Source: Bacteroidales bacterium M6 (GTDB lineage Bacteria > Bacteroidota > Bacteroidia > Bacteroidales > Muribaculaceae). Taken from it: DNA of 64,000 bases. This document shows, one piece after another, positions 16,579-25,587 of the stretch; position 1 is the first letter of the stretch; each line of letters begins with the position of its first letter. The translations under genes were made by a program, and so were the position numbers. A model generated the notes under the pieces. The model was not told the origin of the DNA, did not search any database, and saw nothing but the letters and a program-made list of their open reading frames with translations. The stretch spans positions 1-64,000 of the forward strand of contig LUJQ01000062.1 in the NCBI GenBank assembly GCA_001689485.1, in the 5' to 3' direction.

Positions 16579-18534
16579 TCAGGCGTCGATGTTGGCGTAG
16601 TTGGCGTTGGTTTCGATGAAATCGCGGCGCGGGGCCACATCCTCGCCCATCAACATGGAGAAGATGCGGTCGGCTTCGGCGGCGTCGCTTATCTGCACCT
16701 GTTTGAGGAGGCGGTTTTCGGGCGACATGGTGGTGTCGCGCAGTTCCTGGTCGCTCATCTCGCCAAGACCTTTGTAGCGCTGAACCTTGGTTTTGTCGCC
16801 ATGTTGGGCGATGAAGTTCTGCAGCTGCTGTTCGTTCCAACAATATTCCTCGATTTTACCTTTCGAGCATTTATAGAGCGGCGGGGTGGCGAGGTAGAGG
16901 TAGCCTTGCTCGATGATGGGGCGCATGCGGCGGAAGAACAGGGTCATAAGCAGGGTGGCGATGTGTGCCCCGTCTACGTCGGCATCGGTCATGATGATAA
17001 CCTTGTGATAGGCCAGTTTCGAGAGGTTTGCCTCCTTGGGGTCGTCCTCGGTTCCGATGGTCACACGCAGTGCGCGGAATATGTTGGTAATCTGCTCTGA
17101 ATCGAACACTTTGTGATCCATGGCCTTTTCCACGTTGAGCACTTTGCCTCGCAGGGGCAGGATGGCCTGGAAGCGGCGGTCGCGTCCGCTTTTGGCGGTG
17201 CCGCCTGCGGAGTCACCCTCGACAAGGAAGATTTCGCACTCTTCGGCCACACGGCTCGAACAGTCGGCCAGCTTGCCGGGCAGGCCGCCGCCACACAGCG
17301 GTGATTTGCGCTGTATCTTTACGCGGGCGTTGTAGGCGGCATGACGTGCCTGGGCTGCAAGCACCACCTTTTCCACGATGGTCTTGGCCTCTTTGGGATG
17401 CTCTTCGAGGTAGGTGCGCAGTGCGTCGCTCACGGCGGTCTGCACGGCGCCTATCACCTCGCTGTTACCGAGTTTGGTCTTGGTCTGGCCTTCGAACTGC
17501 GGTTCCATAACCTTGACCGAGATGACGGCGGTCAACCCTTCGCGGAAGTCGTCGCTGGCGATTTCCACCTTGCTCTTTTCGAGAAGGCGGTTATCTTCGG
17601 CATATTTTTTCAGTGTGGATGTGAGGCCGCGTCGGAAGCCGGTCAGGTGCGTTCCCCCTTCTATCGTGTTGATGTTGTTGACAAACGAATAGATGTTTTC
17701 GTTGAACGAGCTGTTATATGTCAGGGCCACCTCGACGGGGATTCCCTGGCGCTCGGTGCAGAGATGGACAACGTCGTTTATCAGCGATTCTTTGTTGCTG
17801 TCGATATATTGCACGAACTCGCTGAGGCCGTTGGCTGAATAAAACACCTCCCTGCGCGGGTTGCCTTCGGCGTCGGTGCTGCGTCGGTCGGTCAGGGTGA
17901 GCGTGATACCTGCATTGAGGAAGGCCAGGTCGCGCAGGCGGTTGGCCAGCGTCTCGTAGTCGTAGACGGTTACGGTGAAGATTGTTGCGTCGGGCTTGAA
18001 GGTGACCGAGGTGCCGGTGGTGTCGCTTTCACCGATAACCTTGAGGTCGGAGGTGGGCTTGCCGGCCGAATATTCCTGCATGTAGACCTTGCCGCCTCGG
18101 CGCACCTCGGCACGCAGGTAGGTTGAAAGTGCGTTGACACAGCTTACGCCCACGCCGTGCAGACCGCCTGAAACCTTGTATGAACCTTTGTCGAACTTAC
18201 CGCCTGCATGGAGCACTGTCAGCACCACTTCGAGTGCGCTTTTGTGTTCTTTCTCATGCATGTCGACGGGGATGCCTCGGCCGTTGTCGACCACGGTTAT
18301 GGAGTTGTCTTCGTTTATGGTTACCTCGATATGGGTGCAGAAACCGGCCAGGGCCTCGTCGATGGAGTTGTCGACAACTTCGTAAACCAGGTGGTGCAAT
18401 CCTTTGACGCTGATGTCGCCGATATACATGGCCGGGCGTTTGCGCACGGCTTCCAGACCCTCCAGCACCTGGATGTTGCTGGCGCTGTACTCCTCTTGTT
18501 TCTTCTCTTCCAAATCGAATATTCCTTCTGACAT
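16579..18534 (-). CDS. gyrB: DNA gyrase subunit B
   Basis: GyrB supplies the ATPase and Toprim parts of gyrase, which introduces negative supercoils. The frame is open from 18606, but the start at 18534 (MSEGIFDLEEKKQEEYSASN) gives the expected N-terminus and 651 residues. The GHKL ATPase motifs are present (EVVDNSIDEALAG, DNGRGIPVDMH, GGLHGVGVSCVNALS). The Toprim domain has LVEGDSAGGTAKSGRDRR, near residue 420, and DADVDGAHIATL, near residue 500. The C-terminus is YKGLGEMSDQELRDTTM. A perfect -7 element lies about 90 bases upstream. A ParE identity is less likely given PLRGKVLNVEKA and its single-copy context. Confidence 0.95.
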   Translation of the reverse strand: MSEGIFDLEEKKQEEYSASNIQVLEGLEAVRKRPAMYIGDISVKGLHHLVYEVVDNSIDEALAGFCTHIEVTINEDNSITVVDNGRGIPVDMHEKEHKSALEVVLTVLHAGGKFDKGSYKVSGGLHGVGVSCVNALSTYLRAEVRRGGKVYMQEYSAGKPTSDLKVIGESDTTGTSVTFKPDATIFTVTVYDYETLANRLRDLAFLNAGITLTLTDRRSTDAEGNPRREVFYSANGLSEFVQYIDSNKESLINDVVHLCTERQGIPVEVALTYNSSFNENIYSFVNNINTIEGGTHLTGFRRGLTSTLKKYAEDNRLLEKSKVEIASDDFREGLTAVISVKVMEPQFEGQTKTKLGNSEVIGAVQTAVSDALRTYLEEHPKEAKTIVEKVVLAAQARHAAYNARVKIQRKSPLCGGGLPGKLADCSSRVAEECEIFLVEGDSAGGTAKSGRDRRFQAILPLRGKVLNVEKAMDHKVFDSEQITNIFRALRVTIGTEDDPKEANLSKLAYHKVIIMTDADVDGAHIATLLMTLFFRRMRPIIEQGYLYLATPPLYKCSKGKIEEYCWNEQQLQNFIAQHGDKTKVQRYKGLGEMSDQELRDTTMSPENRLLKQVQISDAAEADRIFSMLMGEDVAPRRDFIETNANYANIDA

Positions 18535-18622
18535 AAATTCGCTTAAATCGTTATCATTTAAATTGTTGCCCCTCCATTTGCCGGTATGCCGGCCTGTTGC
18601 CGCCAAAAAGGCGTTAACCCTA

Positions 18623-18630
18623 CAAAGTTA
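18623..18630 (-). promoter_or_regulatory. -7 promoter element for gyrB
   Basis: The minus strand reads TAACTTTG, the commonest form of the Bacteroidetes -7 element. It supports the short gyrB start at 18534. Confidence 0.55.
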
Positions 18631-18784
18631 CGAAAAAAGAGGCTAACAGGCAAATAAATCCTCCGTAAACTGGCTCTGCGCCCCGACAGTGTGCCGTGGG
18701 GATGCCGGTTGGATTAGACTTGCTTGTATGTCAGTGGATTGTGTGGGAATATGATGCTTGCGGGAGCCGTGTGGGGCAGGTGGC

Positions 18785-19300
18785 CTACTCTTCCGGCAAA
18801 TCAAACATATGTGCCGCCTCAAGCATTACATGTTCCGGGATAAACGAGCTGAACAAAGTGTATAGTTCATGGCGCGGTGTCCCTTCCTTTACAGCGGCAA
18901 ACACGGTGTCGGCACCCGGTATGGTGCCGAGTACGAGGTCTGATTCAAGAGTGTCGATGTCATAGGCCAGGCCTGAGGCATAGCCGTTGCGTGTTTTGAT
19001 TACGATAAGGTTGCCGGTAATGGCTATTGACAGCACTGAGGAATGGCTTACCGGTTGTGGCGATACGCGGCTGCGGTTTCGGCGCGTTGTGGCTAAACTG
19101 TTGTCCACAATATAGCGGTATCCTCCGCGGTCATCGGCGATTTTGTTGGCCTTGAGCAGCTTGAGGTCTCTCGATAATGTGGCCTGGGTGATGATATATC
19201 CCCTTATGGCGAGTTGTTTCGACAGTTCTTCCTGTGATGATATCACATTGTTTGTGAGGATGTCGATAATTTCGGGTAACCTTATTTTACGGCTGTTCAT
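18785..19300 (-). CDS. argR: Arginine repressor ArgR
   Basis: ArgR is a hexameric regulator that senses arginine and controls arginine synthesis and use. The 171-residue product has the winged-helix DNA-binding domain (SSQEELSKQLAIRGYIITQA, then TLSRDLKLLKA, residues 20-55). The C-terminal ligand-binding domain contains LGTIPGADTVFAAVKEG, near residue 130, the usual arginine-contact loop. A linker rich in Arg and Ser (TTRRNRSRVSPQP) joins them. Length is slightly above the usual 150-157 because of this linker. The gene is the last of gltX-waaA-argR, 46 bases after waaA. No arginine biosynthesis gene lies in the window, which is unlike the usual neighbourhood. Confidence 0.93.
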   Translation of the reverse strand: MNSRKIRLPEIIDILTNNVISSQEELSKQLAIRGYIITQATLSRDLKLLKANKIADDRGGYRYIVDNSLATTRRNRSRVSPQPVSHSSVLSIAITGNLIVIKTRNGYASGLAYDIDTLESDLVLGTIPGADTVFAAVKEGTPRHELYTLFSSFIPEHVMLEAAHMFDLPEE

Positions 19301-19346
19301 GCGGTCGTTGATTTAAGCTGTGGAGAATGAAATTGTGGGTGACACG

Positions 19347-20618
19347 TTATTTGCAAAACAGGTCACTGTAGATGAGGTCGGTAGCGCCGAGATGGTCGCG
19401 TATGTATTTCCCTGCGGCCTCGCCTGCCTGTCCCATTGACTGGCGGCTGCCTGTGAGGGTGTCGATGGTTACATTGAATTCCTCTTTTGAAGCTACGGAG
19501 AACCCGCCTCCGCAGCCGATAAGGTCGGCTGCTTCTTTGAATTTCGCATGGTTCGGGCCGAAAATCACAGGCATGCCGTAGACGGCGGCTTCGTTGAGGT
19601 TGTGTATTCCGGCGCCGAATCCCCCGCCTATATATGCCACGTCGGCATAGCGGTAGAGCGACGAGAGTTTGCCGAATGAGTCGATTATGATTCCGCGCAC
19701 TTTGCCGAGATATTCCGGCATGGCGCCGTTGGGAAGGTTTGCGCGTTTGATTTCACGCACCCATTCCGAAAGGAGTGCGACATGGCAGTTGAAGCGGTTG
19801 CGCAACGCTTCAAGGCGGGTCTCGTTGAATTCGTGCGGGGCTATGATGAATGCTACCTCGTTGTGTGCGTTGAGCCACGGCACGTAGACATCTTCGTCAG
19901 CTTCCCATGAGCTGCCGGCAATGAACCTCATGGCAGCCTCTTTCCCGAAGCCGGGGAAGCCGGGTATATCGACCGTTGATCGCATTACGTCGGTGACGCG
20001 GTCAAAGCGGGTGTCGCCTGCCACGGTCACGTTTTCCACGCCTATCACTTTGAGCAGGCGTCGCGAGCGTTCGTCCTGCACATAAAGGCGGTCGAAACAT
20101 CCCAGCATTTTGCGGAACATGCCTCCCCCCTTGCGGAAGAACCGTTGCCCTGGGCGGAATATGCTGGAGATTATATATGTCGGTATGCCCCTGCGCCGCA
20201 GCTCCTGAAGGTAGTTGCCCCAGAATTCATATTTTATGAAAACCGCCATCGACGGCCGGGCTGCGTCGAGAAATTTCCTTACGCGCTTCGGGGTGTCGAA
20301 CGGCAGGTAGACCACTGCATCGACAAAAGGGTAGTTCTTTCTCACCTCGAAGCCTGAGGGTGAGAAAAAACTCAGTAATATGGGCTTTTCGGGATGCTCG
20401 CGGCGCAGGCGTTCGATTAAGGGGCGCCCTTGCTCGAATTCGCCGAGCGACGAGGCATGAAACCATATGCACCCGGGGCGGCTGCCCAGGCGTCGGCGCA
20501 GGGTTTCGAGGGCGCGTCGTTGGCCGCGTATCATCTTGTGCACCTTTGCGCTGCGCAAGGATGCCGCACGGGCTGCCAGGCTGTAGAGCGTGATACCTGT
20601 GTTGTAAAGCTGGTTCAC
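19347..20618 (-). CDS. waaA: 3-deoxy-D-manno-octulosonic acid (Kdo) transferase
   Basis: WaaA adds Kdo to the lipid A precursor at the inner membrane. The 423-residue product starts with a short hydrophobic N-terminal anchor (LYNTGITLYSLAARAASLRS). The family motifs are present: WFHASSLGEFEQGRPLIERL, VFIKYEFWGNYLQELRRRGI, YVQDERSRRLL, and the C-terminal YIGGGFGAGIHNLNEAAVYG and PVIFGPNHAKFKEA. The start at 20618 is GTG; no ATG precedes the conserved part, so GTG is likely real. It lies 42 bases after gltX and 46 bases before argR. The C-terminus (YIRDHLGATDLIYSDLFCK) is as expected. Confidence 0.93.
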   Translation of the reverse strand: MNQLYNTGITLYSLAARAASLRSAKVHKMIRGQRRALETLRRRLGSRPGCIWFHASSLGEFEQGRPLIERLRREHPEKPILLSFFSPSGFEVRKNYPFVDAVVYLPFDTPKRVRKFLDAARPSMAVFIKYEFWGNYLQELRRRGIPTYIISSIFRPGQRFFRKGGGMFRKMLGCFDRLYVQDERSRRLLKVIGVENVTVAGDTRFDRVTDVMRSTVDIPGFPGFGKEAAMRFIAGSSWEADEDVYVPWLNAHNEVAFIIAPHEFNETRLEALRNRFNCHVALLSEWVREIKRANLPNGAMPEYLGKVRGIIIDSFGKLSSLYRYADVAYIGGGFGAGIHNLNEAAVYGMPVIFGPNHAKFKEAADLIGCGGGFSVASKEEFNVTIDTLTGSRQSMGQAGEAAGKYIRDHLGATDLIYSDLFCK

Positions 20619-20660
20619 TGGCGGGTGGTGTTTGCTGTGTTTCCCTGTTGCGTGTGGTTG

Positions 20661-22196
20661 TTATTCGCTGATAGGTTTGATGCGTTCGGTGGCATCAAGG
20701 ATTCTGCGTATGGTTTCATCCTTGCCCATGAGTTCGGAAATGTCGAACATGTGGGGGCCTTTACATTCTCCCACAACAGCTAGGCGGAAAGCATTCATCA
20801 CATTGCCTGTGTGATAGCCTTTTTCGGCAATCCACCCTAGCACTATCGGTTCGGCTGCTTTCGACGAGAAGTCGTCAAGTGCGCGCAAAACCTCTACCAG
20901 TTCTTTCATTTGTGCGGGTGTATCCTCTTTCCAGCGTTTGCGGATGTCTTTTTCCGCATAACCGGCGGGTTCTGTGAAGAAGAACGAAGCCTGTTCCCAC
21001 AAGTCGTTGACGAAGTTGGCACGGCTTTTCACCATGTCGATTGCCCGCACGATATAATCGTCGGAAAAATCGGCCGGGTTTATCCCGTTTGCAGCCATTA
21101 CCGGTTTGAACAGTTCTAACAGTTTTTGCCCCGGCATTGCCATGAGGTATTCGTGGTTGAACCATTTCCCTTTTTCGAAAGCGAATTTGGCCCCGGATTT
21201 TGAGCAATGGTCGAGTGAGAATTTGGCGATAAGCTCGTCCATGGTCATAAGTTCCGTGTCATCGCCCGGATTCCAGCCCAGAAGGGCGAGGAAGTTGACC
21301 ACCGCTTCGGGGAGGTAGCCTTTTTCGCGGTAGCCCGACGAGGTTTCGCCGCTTTTGGGGTCGTGCCATTCCAGCGGGAATACGGGGAATCCGAGGCGGT
21401 CGCCGTCGCGCTTCGACAGTTTCCCTTTCCCGTCGGGTTTCAACAGCAGGGGGAGGTGTACGAAGTCGGGGCGGGTCTCGCTCCAGCCGAAAGCTTCATA
21501 AAGCAACACGTGCAACGGGGCTGACGGAAGCCATTCCTCTCCACGGATTACGTGGCTTACCTCCATCAGGTGGTCGTCGACGATGTTAGCCAGGTGGTAT
21601 GTGGGCAGGTCGTCGGCGCTTTTGTATAGCACTTTGTCGTCGAGGATGCTCGAATTGATGGTTACTTTGCCTCGGATAAGGTCGTTGACCTCCACATCGC
21701 GCCCTGGCTCTATGAGGAAACGCACCACATAGGGGGTGCCTTCGGCGATGAGCCGTTCCACTTCATCCTTGGGCATGGTGAGTGAATTGCGCATCGATGT
21801 GCGGGTGGAAGCGTCGTATTGGAAGTTGGGACGGCTTGCACGTGCCTGCTCCAATTCCTCCGGGGTGTCGAACGCGATATAGGCTTTGCCTTCGTCGAGG
21901 AGCATTTTCACATGACGGCGGTATATGTCGCGGCGTTCGCTTTGTTTGTAAGGGCCGTAGTCTCCCCCCTGGCGCACTCCTTCGTCGATGCCGATTCCGA
22001 GCCAGGCCAGGGCTTCGTTGATATAGTCTTCCGCACCGGGCACAAACCGGTTGGAATCGGTGTCCTCTATGCGGAGAATCATGTCGCCGCCGTGCTGGCG
22101 GGCAAACAGGTAGTTATACAGAGCCGTGCGCACGCCTCCGATGTGGAGCGGGCCGGTGGGAGAGGGGGCGAATCTTACCCTTACTTTTCTTTCCAT
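20661..22196 (-). CDS. gltX: Glutamate--tRNA ligase
   Basis: This enzyme charges tRNA-Glu. The 511-residue product begins [20 protein letters not shown], with the class I HIGH-type motif at the start. The KMSKS-type motif is GKLSKRDGD, near residue 255. The C-terminal anticodon-binding domain continues to [12 protein letters not shown] four codons upstream (22208) is in frame, but the ATG at 22196 gives the usual start. A -7 element (22297-22304) lies about 100 bases upstream and probably drives gltX-waaA-argR. Confidence 0.96.
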   Translation of the reverse strand: MERKVRVRFAPSPTGPLHIGGVRTALYNYLFARQHGGDMILRIEDTDSNRFVPGAEDYINEALAWLGIGIDEGVRQGGDYGPYKQSERRDIYRRHVKMLLDEGKAYIAFDTPEELEQARASRPNFQYDASTRTSMRNSLTMPKDEVERLIAEGTPYVVRFLIEPGRDVEVNDLIRGKVTINSSILDDKVLYKSADDLPTYHLANIVDDHLMEVSHVIRGEEWLPSAPLHVLLYEAFGWSETRPDFVHLPLLLKPDGKGKLSKRDGDRLGFPVFPLEWHDPKSGETSSGYREKGYLPEAVVNFLALLGWNPGDDTELMTMDELIAKFSLDHCSKSGAKFAFEKGKWFNHEYLMAMPGQKLLELFKPVMAANGINPADFSDDYIVRAIDMVKSRANFVNDLWEQASFFFTEPAGYAEKDIRKRWKEDTPAQMKELVEVLRALDDFSSKAAEPIVLGWIAEKGYHTGNVMNAFRLAVVGECKGPHMFDISELMGKDETIRRILDATERIKPISE

Positions 22197-22296
22197 CTTG
22201 TTTTGCAATCGTTATGATGCGTGCCTCCGTGGGGGGTGCCATGGCATTTTCCCTACACTGTGGCGCGGTGTGCCGAATCTTCCGGCTAAAACATTG

Positions 22297-22304
22297 CAAA
22301 ATTA
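22297..22304 (-). promoter_or_regulatory. -7 promoter element for gltX-waaA-argR
   Basis: The minus strand reads TAATTTTG, a match to TAnnTTTG, about 100 bases before gltX. Confidence 0.5.
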
Positions 22305-22377
22305 CTGAAAATTTCCGATTGACGGAATATTTATGCGTTGTAATCGCATGTTGCCGGGCTTGGGATGGGGCGGCATT

Positions 22378-23064
22378 TCAGCGCATGCGATATGCCGCCA
22401 TTACCTGGGAACTTAATGCCGGCCCTAGGCCGAATGGCGACCATTTGCGTTCGATGCGTTGGAATCCGGCGTCGACCTGTGGCTCCAGGTCGCGGTAGTA
22501 GAACCCGATGTGGTCAAGATATCCGTCACCGTCGCGCCAGCCTGGGACAGGCAGTGCGAAGAGTGTGCGGAACAGGTTGGCGGCTGTATATTGCGGGGCG
22601 AGTTTTTTTATGGTTAAGCGCCTGATTATCCCTTTTGCCAGGCCGGCAATCCCGTATTCTACAGGAACCGACATCAGGAGTATGCCGCCAGGTTTCAGGA
22701 GCTTTGTGATATTGCCGATTACTGCCTCCCTCCCTTTGTAGGATAAGTGTTCCAAAACTTCGAAGCATGTTACAATGTCGAATTTGCCGCCGTCGGCAAG
22801 GAGCCTGTCGTAATCGTGGTATATCTTCACACCGCAGGTTGGGGTGTCGGCATCGGGGTATGGTTCGAACCCGGTGGCCTTGCAGTCGGGGCGCAGGGGC
22901 CCGAGCTGTCCGAGCATATATCCGTCGGCACAGCCGAAGTCAAGGATGCTCCCGTTCTTTGGCAGGTACCGGTCAATGAAGGAGAGCGACATGGCGATAC
23001 GGCGTTGGTGAGAATAGCGTCGCAGTGGGTTTTTGCACTTGTAGGTGTAGTCGGCGTAGGGCAT
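22378..23064 (-). CDS. Class I SAM-dependent methyltransferase
   Basis: The frame is open from 23151, but the ATG at 23064 (MPYADYTYKCKNPLRRYSHQ) avoids overlap with the upstream gene and gives 228 residues. The SAM-binding glycine motif is ILDFGCADGYML, near residue 40, and the acidic loop is GFEPYPDADTP. The post-motif FDIVTCFEVLEHLSYKGREA with LKPGGILLMSVP is typical of the UbiG/Methyltransf_11-type fold. A basic C-terminal half with RLTIKKLAPQYTAANLF may contact a membrane or a glycan. The substrate is not recognisable. It is the last gene after ilvE and the HD hydrolase; the Kdo transferase is two genes away, so an envelope role is possible but unproven. Confidence 0.8.
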   Translation of the reverse strand: MPYADYTYKCKNPLRRYSHQRRIAMSLSFIDRYLPKNGSILDFGCADGYMLGQLGPLRPDCKATGFEPYPDADTPTCGVKIYHDYDRLLADGGKFDIVTCFEVLEHLSYKGREAVIGNITKLLKPGGILLMSVPVEYGIAGLAKGIIRRLTIKKLAPQYTAANLFRTLFALPVPGWRDGDGYLDHIGFYYRDLEPQVDAGFQRIERKWSPFGLGPALSSQVMAAYRMR

Positions 23065-23107
23065 GTGTGTAGTTTTCGTAAAATGAGATATGGCGGTTCG
23101 AGGCACT

Positions 23108-23650
23108 TCAACCCAGTTCGGCGTGCATTTCCTTGAAGCGTGCCACGGCATCCGGGCCGAACTTGCTCAGGGATGCAAGCACCCGGTCGAGGCTCTTTTC
23201 TTTCATGTCGCCGTTTTTGGAGTAGAATTTATCGGCGTAGCATATGAGTTTTTCCAAAAGGGTGTGCGGCATGTAGTCGCGGTCGGGTGGGAGCAGTTTT
23301 CCCAGCTTGGCGATGTCGTCGGGTGTCAGTCCGGTGCCAGTGTGACGCTCTGCAATGCGGGCCAGTGGTTCCGGCACACCCTCTTCCCGCAGGAGGTCGG
23401 CGCCGAGGCGGCCGTGAGTCAGGTATGGCTCCGTGCCATGGCAGTGTATGCCTGCGGCATCGGTCAAGAATATTCCGATGTCATGAAGCATCGCTGCGGC
23501 TTCTATATCTTCGGAATCCAGCGGGAGGTCGTGTTTGTGTGCCAGCTGTATGGCTTTGTCGGCCACTGAGCGGCAATGGTGCATGTAAATATCCCGCAGA
23601 GGTGTCTCTGCGGGATAGTATTTGTCGATAATCTGTTGGTATGGGAACAT
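23108..23650 (-). CDS. HD domain phosphohydrolase
   Basis: The 180-residue product is a stand-alone HD domain, a metal-dependent phosphohydrolase fold. The motif AAAMLHDIGIF (near residue 55) holds the HD pair. An upstream histidine in IYMHHCRSVADKAIQLA and later histidines (THGRLGAD, AERHTGTGL) complete the usual metal-ligand pattern. The C-terminal part (LEKLICYADKFYSKNGD) is typical of uncharacterised Bacteroidetes YqeK/RelA-distant HD proteins. The gene lies 40 bases after ilvE and 43 bases before the methyltransferase. The substrate is unknown. Confidence 0.85.
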   Translation of the reverse strand: MFPYQQIIDKYYPAETPLRDIYMHHCRSVADKAIQLAHKHDLPLDSEDIEAAAMLHDIGIFLTDAAGIHCHGTEPYLTHGRLGADLLREEGVPEPLARIAERHTGTGLTPDDIAKLGKLLPPDRDYMPHTLLEKLICYADKFYSKNGDMKEKSLDRVLASLSKFGPDAVARFKEMHAELG

Positions 23651-23690
23651 TTCGTAACCGATGGTGAATTACGTGCGTGTGGGATTATGG

Positions 23691-24719
23691 TCAGATGTCG
23701 AGCACCACGTTCCAGCCGTGGGTGTCGTCCACTTCCCCTAGGCGGATGCCGTTGAGGGTATCGTAGAGTTTTTGCGTGACAGGGCCGGCTTTGCCATCCT
23801 TCGACACGATGTATTTTTTACCTGTGTCGAGGTCGTGGATTTCGCCTACGGGCGAGCATACCGCGGCGGTGCCGCATGCAGCTGCTTCGGAGAATTCGGG
23901 AATTTCGTCGAGTGTGATGTGGCGGCGTTCCACTTCCAGACCCATGTCGGATGCAAGCTGCATCAGGGAGTCGTTGGTGATTGACTGGAGGATGGAGTCA
24001 GATGCCGGTGTGATATATTTGCCGTCCTTTATCGCATAGAAGTTTGCAGGGCCGCATTCGTCAAGATATTTCTTTTCTTTGGGGTCGAGGTAGAGGACTG
24101 CGGAATATCCGAGTTCGTGAGCCTTTTCGCCAGCAACAAGGCTTGCAGCGTAGTTGCCGCCAACTTTGAAACGGCCTGTGCCTTTGGGCGCAACGCGGTC
24201 GTATTCACGGGTGAGGCAGATGTTTGTAGGTTTGAATCCTTCTTTGAAGTAAGGCCCTACGGGGGTTACGAGCATCATGAAGCAATATTCGTCGGCGGGT
24301 TTTACGCCTACACGCGCGGTCATGCCTATTTCGAGGGGTCGGATATAGAGTGATGCGCCCGAGCCATAGGGGGGGATGAAGCGTTCGTTGAGGCGGATTA
24401 CCTTTTCTGTCATTTTCATGAACAGGTCGGTAGGTAGTTCGGCCATCATGATGCCGCGTGCCGATTCCTGGATGCGGCGGGCGTTTTCAAGGGGGCGGAA
24501 TATGCGCACTTTCCCGTCCTTGCCGCGGAAGGCTTTCAATCCTTCGAAGCATTCCTGCCCGTAGTGCAGGGCTGTGGCTGCAATGTGCATCTCGATGGTT
24601 TCGGATGAGGAGACTTCGATTTCCCCCCATTTGCCGTTGCGGTAATAGCAACGCACGTTATAGTCTGTCGGAACATATCCGAATCCAAGACCGGTCCATT
24701 CGATGTCGGCTTCTTTCAT
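23691..24719 (-). CDS. ilvE: Branched-chain amino acid aminotransferase
   Basis: IlvE transfers amino groups between glutamate and the keto acids of Leu, Ile and Val. The 342-residue product belongs to the class IV PLP enzymes, of the longer BCAT type. The catalytic lysine lies in GRFKVGGNYAAS near residue 185, the substrate-side sequence FRPLENARRIQESARG lies near residue 75, and the PLP phosphate loop includes SITNDSLMQLASDMG near residue 240. The gene has a -7 element about 155 bases upstream and heads a likely three-gene unit with the HD hydrolase and methyltransferase. Confidence 0.95.
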   Translation of the reverse strand: MKEADIEWTGLGFGYVPTDYNVRCYYRNGKWGEIEVSSSETIEMHIAATALHYGQECFEGLKAFRGKDGKVRIFRPLENARRIQESARGIMMAELPTDLFMKMTEKVIRLNERFIPPYGSGASLYIRPLEIGMTARVGVKPADEYCFMMLVTPVGPYFKEGFKPTNICLTREYDRVAPKGTGRFKVGGNYAASLVAGEKAHELGYSAVLYLDPKEKKYLDECGPANFYAIKDGKYITPASDSILQSITNDSLMQLASDMGLEVERRHITLDEIPEFSEAAACGTAAVCSPVGEIHDLDTGKKYIVSKDGKAGPVTQKLYDTLNGIRLGEVDDTHGWNVVLDI

Positions 24720-24872
24720 GACTTGTCGGTTTTATGGGTCGTTATTTAATAGGTGATATTTATCGGGTAATATATTAAGGAGTTTTGGCAGCGGCCATAC
24801 TTTCCTTCTTTCTGCTTCCGTTTAGTTGTTTTTGACCGCTTTATCGGGAGTTTTTTCAATCGGTATTTTTCG

Positions 24873-24880
24873 CAAATATA
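24873..24880 (-). promoter_or_regulatory. -7 promoter element for ilvE
   Basis: The minus strand reads TATATTTG, a match to TAnnTTTG, and gives a leader of about 145 bases. Confidence 0.45.
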
Positions 24881-25061
24881 CGGAATTATTTTTTATCCGT
24901 GCAACATTCGGATAATTTTTTACGGAGAAGCCGCCTATGCGATTTTTGTTGTGGATTGATGCATGGTTGTTGGCGGTAGGGAAAGCCGTGACGGGGGGCT
25001 CCTTGCCATTTTTCGTGGCGCGTTTGTGTGTCGGGTTGTCGGGTTGTGCGTTTCGAGGGGA

Positions 25062-25549
25062 TGTTACAATGGTTGTTACAATTTTGTATGATGTGAAAGG
25101 CGGTTCGTTTGGTGAAATTTGCTCAAAGCGGATGGGCGTTTTTGTGCTTGATTGTGTTTGATGTTACAAAGTTTGTCAGAATTGTTACAGTAATGTGAGG
25201 GCGAAATGTGGTGTTGTTGCCAATAAGGATACAAATATAGGTTGATGATTGCTATTATTATCGGTTTTGGTAGTGAACAATGGTTGCCGCTGTGATTTGT
25301 GTGTGGGGAGATTTTGGCTCTAATTGACTGTAGGTTAGTGATGTGAGTGTTTAAAGGCAGTGTGTTACATGGGAGTTTTGCATATTGTAACATGTATGAA
25401 ATAATTGTGTGTGTATTTAATTGATTGGTTTATAGCGGTTAAAATGTTTTTGTGAAAATTTTTTCAAAGAAATCGAAAAAATATGTCTTAAAAATTTGGA
25501 GATTCGAAAAATGGCCGTATCTTTGCATCGTAGTCACAAAAGTGTTACA
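25062..25549. promoter_or_regulatory. Array of seven TGTTACA motifs upstream of the ECF sigma gene
   Basis: The exact 7-mer TGTTACA occurs at 25062, 25074, 25162, 25183, 25363 and 25543 on the plus strand and inverted at 25386. By chance about 0.06 occurrences would be expected in 490 bases on both strands. Six of the seven form three pairs with start-to-start spacing of 12, 21 and 23 bases, near one or two helical turns. The last copy overlaps the predicted mRNA start. This is a candidate binding array for a repressor or activator of the sigma gene. Confidence 0.55.
25518..25525 (+). promoter_or_regulatory. -7 promoter element for the ECF sigma gene
   Basis: TATCTTTG is a perfect TAnnTTTG, about 62 bases before the start codon. 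The next TGTTACA motif (25543) lies inside the predicted 5' leader. Confidence 0.6.
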
Positions 25550-25587
25550 AAAACATCACCAAACACAACCTCTAAACTATAGCTATC

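Larger units (their letters stand above)
24720..25587. other. Divergent intergenic region between ilvE and the ECF sigma gene
   Basis: These 868 bases hold the ilvE promoter (24873-24880), an array of TGTTACA motifs (25062-25549) and the sigma-gene promoter (25518-25525). The open frames inside it have no domain or promoter support. The right half (25200-25560) is very AT-rich. Confidence 0.6.

Noticed and set aside
22857..22880. A GGTTCGAACCC string resembling a tRNA T-arm
   Set aside because: It lies inside the methyltransferase gene, and no acceptor or anticodon arm can be formed around it. No tRNA was found elsewhere in the window.
24937..25393. Open frames in the region upstream of the ECF sigma gene
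   Set aside because: They cross the TGTTACA array and AT-rich DNA, show low-complexity residue use and have no promoter.
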